A stretch of DNA of 16,433 nucleotides from positions 1-16,433 of the forward strand of contig CACYNZ010000032.1 in NCBI GenBank assembly GCA_902775835.1. The letters are read 5' to 3'. Below are positions 1-6,291 of this stretch, piece after piece. This DNA comes from an uncultured Eubacteriales bacterium. Its GTDB lineage: Bacteria; Bacillota_A; Clostridia; Christensenellales; Aristaeellaceae. Both the position numbers and the translations under genes were made by a program. Numbering within the stretch: the first letter of the stretch is position 1; the number at the start of each line of letters is the position of its first letter. A model generated the notes under the pieces. That model made no database searches and was not told the origin of the DNA. It was given only the letters and a program-made list of their open reading frames with translations.

Positions 1-1299
1 CTGGTCAAGCACCGCGGGTTCTCCAAGATCGTGCCATGCTTTCAGGGGATTGCAGTGGTCTTCATCAACGCCTTCATACTCAACGACCGCGTCAGCCCAC
101 GGCAGGCTCAGCTCAAGGTCCAGGGGCTCCTCTTCATGATTGAAGGCTGCTGCCTGGAAAGATCCATCCTGATTCCTGCAGACAACGAGGTGCTCATCAC
201 GCCAGATGCAGGTACCGCGGAGCTTTGCAAAGAAGCTGAAAGCGTACAGAGTGGGCTTGGGAATGCTGCCTGCAGCCACCAGTCCGAACCCGCCGTGGAA
301 CGGACGGGGCGGGATTCCGCCTTCTTCAAAGACATCCCCGAAGGTCCAGTAGCTTGCAAGGTCTGCTTCATCACCGATCCTTGCAAGAAGCCCTGCCATG
401 ATAGCAGCATTTTCATTGGTGTCATGAATGGGACAGAAGGGATTGTAGCTGCTGTTGAACTCCGTGACATACAGCGGAAGATTTCGGGTGATTTCATACT
501 GCTGCATGATGTCACGGGTTTCATGGAGCTCCGCCATGGACTGCTCTACGGGACACATGGTGTGGTAGAGATAGCGGCCGTGTCTTTCCGGCTGCTGTCC
601 CATATAAAGGTGCCGGGTGACAAAGCACAGAGGGAGCTTTCTGTCAGTACAGAAGGCGAAGAAGCGGTGCATCCACTCCTGAATCCCGTTTCCGCCGCAT
701 ACAGCGGGGCCGCCTACCTGGAAACGGTCTGAAATACCGCGGATGGCGCGGACGGTCACTTCATAGAGATGCAGATACGCGTCCAGGTCGGCATCTTTCC
801 AGAAGGAAGTGAGATTCGGTTCATTCCACACCTCAATAGGCCATTCATATACGGTATCCCCGTAACGGCTTACCAGATGCTGAAGTGTGGCGCATACCAG
901 GGCGGTCCACCGTTTGTCATCCTTCGGCGGAGTCACATTGCCTTTCCAGTAGAAAACCGTCTGCTCACCGCTGGCAATGGCACGGGGCATGAAGCCCAGC
1001 TCAAGAAGCGGTTTCAGGTGCAGTTTTACATAAGCATCCATGACGCGGTCCAGGTAGGTAAAACAGTACCGGTCTTCCTCGGTTCCATCTTCGCAGCGTA
1101 CGGTCTGCAGTATGCCGAGATCGTCACAGAACAGGCCATGTCCGCGGATATATTCAAATCCGATCTGATCCTGGACATACTCCAGTTCTTCCTGGTACTC
1201 GCGCATGAGACCAAGGCCGAGACGGCCTGTGCCGATGCAGGAATCTGTAATATTGTGAAAAGGCACTTCCGCTGAAGGATTCAGGGTAATCTTGTGCAT
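1..1299 (-). CDS. GH39 beta-xylosidase (C-terminus cut by window edge)
   Basis: This open frame runs from ATG at 1299 to the left edge without a stop and gives 433 residues. It reads as a family GH39 glycosidase. The acid/base motif WNEPN places Glu160, and the strand YVTEFNSSYNP places the nucleophile Glu280. The known GH39 xylosidase XynB of Thermoanaerobacterium has its acid/base at the same number and its nucleophile a few residues earlier. GH39 xylosidases are retaining enzymes that release xylose from the non-reducing end of xylo-oligosaccharides. There is no signal peptide, so a cytoplasmic role on imported oligomers is likely. About 60 C-terminal residues are probably missing. A GGAGG site lies about 7 bases before the ATG. 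The upstream metallo-hydrolase stops one base before this start, so the two should be co-transcribed. The GH39 fold is nearly certain; xylose specificity is inferred. Confidence 0.9.
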   Translation of the reverse strand, partial: MHKITLNPSAEVPFHNITDSCIGTGRLGLGLMREYQEELEYVQDQIGFEYIRGHGLFCDDLGILQTVRCEDGTEEDRYCFTYLDRVMDAYVKLHLKPLLELGFMPRAIASGEQTVFYWKGNVTPPKDDKRWTALVCATLQHLVSRYGDTVYEWPIEVWNEPNLTSFWKDADLDAYLHLYEVTVRAIRGISDRFQVGGPAVCGGNGIQEWMHRFFAFCTDRKLPLCFVTRHLYMGQQPERHGRYLYHTMCPVEQSMAELHETRDIMQQYEITRNLPLYVTEFNSSYNPFCPIHDTNENAAIMAGLLARIGDEADLASYWTFGDVFEEGGIPPRPFHGGFGLVAAGSIPKPTLYAFSFFAKLRGTCIWRDEHLVVCRNQDGSFQAAAFNHEEEPLDLELSLPWADAVVEYEGVDEDHCNPLKAWHDLGEPAVLDQ

Positions 1300-1300
1300 G

Positions 1301-2080
1301 TCAGTCTGCCTCCTGTCGTTTTTCCGGATCAAATACAATATGCTGTCCCCCGGGAGTGGCAAGTTCCACGGTTGGTCTGTTCACGGAAGCACCCTGCGGG
1401 GAAGGTTCTGCCCTGTCCAGCCATTCCGGGGTGGTACAGGCGAGAAAGTGCTCGATATCGCTTCGTGCGTGCAGAGCATGATCATGGGAGCAGAGCACGT
1501 GCCGGAAGGGGAGCTCCATGGCCCGCATGAGCGACAGGCGCAGCGTCTGGATACTCTCGGCCTCCGGGAAAAAGCACCAGGTGGTCGGGTTCCAGTCGTC
1601 GCCCGTGATCAGAATTGATTCCTCCGGCAGATAGATCATCAGGGAACCCGGGGTATGCCCGGGGCTTTCCAGATACACAACCGGCATGCTGCCCAGGTTA
1701 TCCGGGAGCTCTCGGAAGGATCGGCAGCCGGGTAGGGGCGTGGAGAAATCGTCCACGGCCTCAAGTCCTTTATCCCTTGCCTGTCCGCGAACCCGGCTTT
1801 TCCAGGGGTCCCGGGTGTAGACATGATACACCTGCTCATCCTTTTCATGAAGATAGACTTCCGGGAAAAAACGTGCGCCAAGGGCGTGATCGTGATGCCC
1901 GTGAGTGAGCAGCAGGCGTGGAGTCTGTCCGGCAAGCCTGCCGACATCCTCTGCCACATTGCTGATACCGTAGCCGGCATCTATAAGAAGCGATGTCTCA
2001 TCCCCGAGAAGCAGGGTCATGCACACGCCCATGGCGTCACGGAGATGATGGACACGCGGAGAAATGACGAGATCATCCAT
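1301..2080 (-). CDS. Metallo-beta-lactamase-fold hydrolase
   Basis: The protein has 259 residues and carries the full metal-binding set of the metallo-beta-lactamase superfamily: His60-x-His62-x-Asp64-His65 in THGHHDH, His142 in GHTPG, Asp161 in TGDD and His199 in CSHDH. Members are usually two-zinc hydrolases of thioesters, lactones, phosphodiesters or glutathione adducts; the substrate here cannot be read from the sequence. An upstream in-frame ATG at 2113 exists, but the ATG at 2080 has a perfect AGGAGG nine bases before it and starts the conserved part, so it is preferred. The GH39 xylosidase begins one base after the stop, which suggests translational coupling. A lactone- or ester-directed job on a sugar product would fit the context, but this is inference. 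Confidence 0.9.
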   Translation of the reverse strand: MDDLVISPRVHHLRDAMGVCMTLLLGDETSLLIDAGYGISNVAEDVGRLAGQTPRLLLTHGHHDHALGARFFPEVYLHEKDEQVYHVYTRDPWKSRVRGQARDKGLEAVDDFSTPLPGCRSFRELPDNLGSMPVVYLESPGHTPGSLMIYLPEESILITGDDWNPTTWCFFPEAESIQTLRLSLMRAMELPFRHVLCSHDHALHARSDIEHFLACTTPEWLDRAEPSPQGASVNRPTVELATPGGQHIVFDPEKRQEAD

Positions 2081-2089
2081 TTGCGCGCT

Positions 2090-2095
2090 CCTCCT
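2090..2095 (-). promoter_or_regulatory. AGGAGG ribosome site fixing the metallo-hydrolase start
   Basis: A perfect AGGAGG on the minus strand is nine bases before ATG 2080. No such site precedes the longer in-frame start at 2113, so this site decides the annotation. Confidence 0.8.
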
Positions 2096-2363
2096 TTTCC
2101 TACAGGGGTTCATAACGCACAGAAAACAGACTGGCCTGTGAACCGGGCAGAAAAACCGGAGAGGTCTTGCGTGCCGCCGGGCATTATGATGTCAAAGGCA
2201 CGAACGCCTGCATTTGTCTGCGCGTGAAGTGCCGGACATGATACCGCTCATGGGCGGAAAGGCCGACTGTTATGGTTTCGAGCCCCGGCGCCGCTTTCCT
2301 TCCTGAAATGGCCTCCAAAAGCCTGTGAACGGGTTTTTTTTCCGGCACAGGGGGCAGAAGGTC

Positions 2364-2391
2364 TTCATTTTTGGCGGTAATTTGCTACACT
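2364..2391 (+). promoter_or_regulatory. Likely promoter of the GH36 operon (extended -10)
   Basis: TGC-TACACT at 2383-2391 forms an extended -10 (TGn plus a 4/6 hexamer). A weak -35, TTCATT at 2364-2369, is 16 bases upstream. Transcription would start about 20 bases before the GH36 start codon. The weak -35 suggests that an activator may be needed. Confidence 0.45.
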
Positions 2392-2419
2392 ATGACAAAG
2401 CAGGTGAAAGGAGAACGCC

Positions 2420-4582
2420 ATGATCTACTTTGATGACAGCTTACAGCTCTTTCATGCATATAATGACGGGATTTCCATTGTGCTCTGGGTGCGCGAGGAC
2501 GTGCACGGACTGAAGGAAATCCAGATGCCCTATGTCGGTGCGCCGCTTAAGCACCCGCAGGCAGCCCTGCATCCGGAGGACTTCCGGACACGCGCTTCCT
2601 TTGATTCCGAGCGGCAGATGCTGCCCTATGCCGTTCCCACGGACGGACGCGGCGACTTTCGGCCGTGCATGCTGAGAGTGGCCGGCCCGGACGGCCAGAC
2701 CGTGATGGAACTGGGCTATACAGGTTCCTATCAGATCTCGAAGGGGAAGCAGCCGATTCCCGGCCTTCCGAGCACGCATGCGGAAGAAGGAGAGTGCGAA
2801 ACCCTTGCGCTGGAAATGGCGGATGCCCTTACAGGACTGAAGGTTATGTACCGTCTGACCCTGTTCAGCGCTCTGCCTGCCTTCACTACATCGCTTGAGA
2901 TCTTAAACGCCGGCAGTATGACGCTGGTGCTGGAGAAGGCGGCCAGCCTTACGCTGAGCCTGAGCGGTGAGTATGACCTGATGCATTTCCATGGCGCGTG
3001 GGCCCGCGAGCGGGAAGCTGAGCAGGTGCGCAGCGCCAGTATGACCCGGCGCATTGAGAGCACGCGCGGCGCCTCCGGGCATGAGCATAATCCCTTTGTG
3101 GTGCTTTCAACGCCCGGTGCGACGGAGGATTACGGCCAGGCTTTCGGTGTGACGCTTCTGTACAGCGGGAATTTCGCGATGGATACGGATATGAGCGCAT
3201 ACCGTCAGACCCGCCTGGTGGCCGGCATCAATGAGCGCGGATTCCGCTGGAACCTGGAGCCCGGCGCAAGCTTCTATACGCCGGAAGCGCTCTGCGTGTT
3301 CGGCCGGAGCGGGTTCACTTCCATGAGCCAGGTCATGCATGAAATGATCCGGCGCCATGTGTGCCGTGGGCGCTGGACCAGCCGTGTGCGTCCGGTGCTG
3401 ATCAACAACTGGGAAGCCACCTATTTCCAGTTCACCCACGACCGTATCCTTGACATTGCGCGCAAGGCGGCGGACCTGGGCGTGGAAATGTTTGTGCTGG
3501 ATGACGGCTGGTTCGGACACCGCAATGATGACCATTCCTCCCTTGGTGACTGGGTGGTGAATGAGAAGAAGCTGGAGGGCGGGCTCGACCGGTTGAGCCG
3601 GGATATCCATGCCCTGGGCATGAAGTTCGGGCTCTGGTTTGAACCGGAAATGGTTTCCCCGGATTCGGACCTGTACCGTGCACACCCGGACTGGTGCCTG
3701 CATGCTGACGGGCGTGCGCGCTCGGAAGCACGCAACCAGCTGATTCTGGACCTGAGCCGCCGGGAAGTGCAGGACTACATCATTTCCAGTGTCAGCGCCG
3801 TACTGGAATCCACGCAGATTGACTATGTGAAGTGGGATATGAACCGCAACTTTGCCGAGTGCGGTTCTGCCGCGCCCGGAGCCCGTCAGGGCGAGGTGGC
3901 GCACCGCTATATGCTGGGCCTTTACCGGGTGCTCGATGCCATTGTCACCCGCTTCCCGGAAGTGCTGTTCGAGAGCTGTTCCGGCGGCGGCGGGCGCTTT
4001 GATGCCGGCATACTCAGCTATATGCCCCAGACCTGGACCAGTGATGACACGGATGCCGTGGAGCGCCTGAATATCCAGTGGGGCACCTCCTTCGCCTATC
4101 CGGCCTGCACCATGGGTGCGCACGTGAGCACCGTGCCCAACCATCAGGTGGGCCGCATCACGCCCATGAAATACCGCTGCGAGGTGGCTATGGGCGGCAA
4201 CTTCGGCCTGGAACTGGACCTGTCAGCCCAGTCGCAGGAAGACCTTGAGGAAATCCGGCGCCAGATTGCACGCATCAAGGAAATCCGGTCCACGCTTCTC
4301 TTTGGACGCTTTATCCGGCTGTGTTCTCCTGCGGACGGACAGGTCACGGCCTGGGCTTTCGAGGATGAAGAGCGCCTGATCCTGTGTGCCTTCCGTGCGC
4401 ATGCGCACGCGAACCGTGCCATGGAGACGATCCGGATGCATCATCTGGATGCGTCCAGACGCTATCTGGACAGTGAGGGCAGGGAAGTCTGCGCCTCCGA
4501 TCTGCTTGCATGCGGATGGCGCCCGGCTCTGCATATGCGGGATTATGCCAGCACTGTGGAGGTTTTCCGCAGAATCCCCTGA
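2420..4582 (+). CDS. GH36 alpha-galactosidase
   Basis: The 720 residues are the usual length for bacterial GH36 alpha-galactosidases (about 720-740). These enzymes remove alpha-1,6-galactose from raffinose, melibiose and galactomannan oligomers by a retaining mechanism. An N-terminal beta-sandwich spans about residues 1-325, a TIM barrel about 328-630, and a beta domain ends the protein. Visible motifs in order are NNWEATYF (from 329), DDGWFG (361-366), GLWFEPEM (404-411), KWDMNR with nucleophile Asp473, SCSGGGGRFD (519-528), and WTSDDTDA with the Asp542-Asp543 pair holding the acid/base. No signal peptide is seen, so it is probably cytoplasmic. The AAAGGAG site six bases before ATG 2420 supports the start. 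It is the first gene of an operon with the alpha/beta hydrolase and creatininase-family genes. All catalytic residues are present. Confidence 0.96.
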   Translation: MIYFDDSLQLFHAYNDGISIVLWVREDVHGLKEIQMPYVGAPLKHPQAALHPEDFRTRASFDSERQMLPYAVPTDGRGDFRPCMLRVAGPDGQTVMELGYTGSYQISKGKQPIPGLPSTHAEEGECETLALEMADALTGLKVMYRLTLFSALPAFTTSLEILNAGSMTLVLEKAASLTLSLSGEYDLMHFHGAWAREREAEQVRSASMTRRIESTRGASGHEHNPFVVLSTPGATEDYGQAFGVTLLYSGNFAMDTDMSAYRQTRLVAGINERGFRWNLEPGASFYTPEALCVFGRSGFTSMSQVMHEMIRRHVCRGRWTSRVRPVLINNWEATYFQFTHDRILDIARKAADLGVEMFVLDDGWFGHRNDDHSSLGDWVVNEKKLEGGLDRLSRDIHALGMKFGLWFEPEMVSPDSDLYRAHPDWCLHADGRARSEARNQLILDLSRREVQDYIISSVSAVLESTQIDYVKWDMNRNFAECGSAAPGARQGEVAHRYMLGLYRVLDAIVTRFPEVLFESCSGGGGRFDAGILSYMPQTWTSDDTDAVERLNIQWGTSFAYPACTMGAHVSTVPNHQVGRITPMKYRCEVAMGGNFGLELDLSAQSQEDLEEIRRQIARIKEIRSTLLFGRFIRLCSPADGQVTAWAFEDEERLILCAFRAHAHANRAMETIRMHHLDASRRYLDSEGREVCASDLLACGWRPALHMRDYASTVEVFRRIP

Positions 4583-4608
4583 GAAAGCGGACTCAGGGTA
4601 AACACAGC

Positions 4609-4628
4609 GGGCTGCTGCAGGGCAGCCC
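4609..4628 (+). other. Intercistronic hairpin between GH36 and the alpha/beta hydrolase
   Basis: GGGCTGC (4609-4615) pairs perfectly with GCAGCCC (4622-4628) around a six-base loop. No U-tract follows, so it is not an intrinsic terminator. It ends just before the ribosome site of the next gene. It could stabilise or process the mRNA, or lower translation of the downstream genes. Confidence 0.5.
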
Positions 4629-4648
4629 TGGAAAGGAAGAAATACAAC

Positions 4649-5479
4649 ATGCGGATCATGGAGTTCGGTCCGGAAAACGGACAGCAGGTCATGCTGATCC
4701 ATGGAGAGCATGCGAGATGGGACATTTTCCTTCCCGCCATGGAGCCTCTGGTGAAGACCTGCCGTGTGCTGATTCCCGTGCTCGACGGGTTTGACGCGGA
4801 AGCGGAAAAGCAGGCAGACTTCCCGGGCGTGGAAAAAGCGGCGGATCAGATCTGTCAGTGGCTGGAAGAACACGGAAAGACACACCTGCTGGGCGTGTAC
4901 GGCATCTCCCTTGGCGGGTCCATTGCCTTTCAGATGCTGTCCCGGGAGCAGCTTTCCGTGGACAGGTGCGTGATGGAAGGTGCGATCATGCCGTCGGACA
5001 GGATGAAGGCGGCGGTTCGAGCACAGATCCTTGTCAAGGAAGGACTGACCTCCTTTCAGAAGCGTCTGCCCGGTACGGTCATGGCCAGGCTTGCCTCCGC
5101 AGGCCCATCCACCATGGAAGAGCTTCTGAAAACGCATGAACTGATGCGCTCGCTGAGCCGGGAGACCATGCGGCAGATCAACCGGAGCTGTCTGTGCGCG
5201 CCGATTCCCAAAGCGCTTCCGGCTGTACGGGAAAGTGCCCTGTACATGTACGCACAGGGCGAGAGTCAGGACCGGTACCAGGATATCCAGTTCCTGCACA
5301 GGCGCTTCCCGGAGATCCCGGTCCTTGTGCTGAGCGGACTGTGCCATGCGGAACTGCTCTTCAAGCATCCGGATATATTCGGAGATTATCTCAGCCGTCT
5401 TTTCATGGAAGACGGATACATGCCGCAGCGGAAGGAGAAAGCACATGAGGATTGCGGACCTGACCTGGCCGAAGGCTGA
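4649..5479 (+). CDS. Alpha/beta-fold hydrolase
   Basis: The protein has 276 residues with the layout of a small alpha/beta hydrolase. The strand-turn MLIHGEHARWD resembles the oxyanion-hole HG loop, the nucleophile elbow GISLGG gives Ser87, and His233 in SGLCHAE fits the catalytic histidine. The acid is probably Glu205 or Asp208 after the strand ALYMYA. Family members are esterases, lipases, peptidases or C-C hydrolases; nothing visible fixes the substrate. Between GH36 and a creatininase-family enzyme, an esterase removing acyl groups from a glycoside is plausible, but this is inference. GGAAAGGAAG stands before the ATG, and a second in-frame ATG lies nine bases on. The 3' end overlaps the next gene by 35 bases. 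There is no signal peptide. Confidence 0.88.
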   Translation: MRIMEFGPENGQQVMLIHGEHARWDIFLPAMEPLVKTCRVLIPVLDGFDAEAEKQADFPGVEKAADQICQWLEEHGKTHLLGVYGISLGGSIAFQMLSREQLSVDRCVMEGAIMPSDRMKAAVRAQILVKEGLTSFQKRLPGTVMARLASAGPSTMEELLKTHELMRSLSRETMRQINRSCLCAPIPKALPAVRESALYMYAQGESQDRYQDIQFLHRRFPEIPVLVLSGLCHAELLFKHPDIFGDYLSRLFMEDGYMPQRKEKAHEDCGPDLAEG

Positions 5480-6203
5480 GGAATACTTTCAGAACAATGA
5501 CACGCTGATCCTGACCGTGGGCTCCATCGAATGCCACGGCCGCCACCTGCCCCTGGGCACGGACACCTATATTCCGGAGCGAATTCTGGAACTGCTTGAC
5601 ACAAGGACGAATGTGGCCATGGCACCGGTGATTCCCTTCGGCGCCTGCGATTCCCAGACGGATTATCCGGGAACGGTGAGTCTCGGCACGGATGTGCTCT
5701 ATGCCGTGCTTTCCCGGATTGCCGAGGGCTACCGGAAGTTCGGCGTCCGTCGGTTTGCCGTGCTGAACGGGCATGGCGGGAATATTCCGGTGCTGGACCG
5801 GCTGGGCCTGGACCTCCACCGCGAGGGCTGCCTGATGGTGCAGCTCAACTGGTGGCTGATGGCCTGGGACCTGAACCCGGCATGGAAAGGCGGACACGGC
5901 GGTGCGGAGGAAACAGCGGGCATGCTCGCCGTGCGGCCGGAGCTGGTGGATGCTTCCTCCATTGAAGACCTGGTGCTGAAGGATCCCTCTGATAAAATCC
6001 GCTCCACCGGCTTCAAGACCGTGCGTTTTGAGAATGTGGAGCTGCCCATGACACGGCCGGTTCGGGATATCACGGACAACGGGTGGATCGGACCGGATCA
6101 TCCGTCCCTGGCCACACGGGAATGGGGAGAGGACATGCTCACGTCCGTGGCGGATTATATTGCACGCTTCCTGGAGGCATTCAGGGAAATCCCACTGCCC
6201 TGA
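5445..6203 (+). CDS. Creatininase-family amidohydrolase
   Basis: The protein has 252 residues. It opens with the creatininase-family metal motif GSIECHGRHLPLGTD (Glu29, His31, Asp40), followed by NGHGGN (His110) and HGGAEET (151-157, with a likely metal ligand at Glu155 or Glu156). The family includes creatinine amidohydrolase, the formamide hydrolase of archaeal riboflavin synthesis and the mycofactocin peptidase MftE. These are metal-dependent cyclic-amide or peptide hydrolases, and many members near sugar genes have no known substrate. The frame extends back to 5346, but ATG 5445 has GAAGGAG about eight bases upstream and begins at the conserved MRIADLTW, so it is chosen. It overlaps the alpha/beta hydrolase by 35 bases and ends the operon just before a strong terminator. 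The family call is firm; true creatininase activity is unlikely from context. Confidence 0.9.
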   Translation: MRIADLTWPKAEEYFQNNDTLILTVGSIECHGRHLPLGTDTYIPERILELLDTRTNVAMAPVIPFGACDSQTDYPGTVSLGTDVLYAVLSRIAEGYRKFGVRRFAVLNGHGGNIPVLDRLGLDLHREGCLMVQLNWWLMAWDLNPAWKGGHGGAEETAGMLAVRPELVDASSIEDLVLKDPSDKIRSTGFKTVRFENVELPMTRPVRDITDNGWIGPDHPSLATREWGEDMLTSVADYIARFLEAFREIPLP

Positions 6204-6220
6204 TACACAGGATTCACGAA

Positions 6221-6258
6221 AAAATCTGCTCCGCACTTCAATGTGCGGGGCAGATTTT
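6221..6258. terminator. Bidirectional intrinsic terminator between convergent operons
   Basis: AAAATCTGC (6221-6229) plus CCGCAC (6231-6236) pair with GTGCGG (6243-6248) plus GCAGATTTT (6250-6258) across a six-base loop. T6230 and G6249 form a wobble pair. The A-rich and T-rich flanks let it work on both strands. It lies between the creatininase-family gene and the end of the GH3 gene. Confidence 0.9.
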
Positions 6259-6291
6259 CAATATGTCCGGAAAACGGAAGGAGAATGCTGT

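Larger units (their letters stand above)
2081..2419. other. Divergent intergenic region, 339 bp
   Basis: This stretch separates the minus-strand metallo-hydrolase/GH39 pair from the plus-strand GH36 operon and holds no convincing gene. On the minus strand there is an exact TTGACA (plus-strand 2190-2195), but no good -10 hexamer at the right distance; CATAAT (2182-2187) is too close to it. On the plus strand there is an extended -10 just before GH36. A run of eight T at 2334-2341 follows a weak CCTGTG/CACAGG inverted repeat (about 2312-2351). This could be part of a regulatory site, but it is not a clear terminator. The minus-strand promoter was not located with confidence. Confidence 0.6.

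Noticed and set aside
31..1275. Plus-strand open frames of 233 and 168 residues at the left edge
   Set aside because: They lie opposite the GH39 gene, show no recognisable motif, and the minus strand reads through with catalytic motifs intact.
2314..2327. Catabolite-repression (cre)-like site TGTGAACG upstream of GH36
   Set aside because: Only the left half fits the cre consensus; the right half is a T run.
2334..2341. Run of eight T as an intrinsic terminator
   Set aside because: The only stem nearby surrounds the run rather than preceding it, and no plus-strand gene upstream needs a terminator.
3107..4144. Minus-strand open frame of 345 residues inside GH36
   Set aside because: It is an antisense shadow of the conserved catalytic barrel of GH36.
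4223..5446. Minus-strand open frame of 407 residues opposite the GH36 and hydrolase genes
   Set aside because: It spans two well-supported genes and their spacer on the other strand, is rich in His/Arg/Pro as expected for antisense of GC-rich genes, and has no motif.
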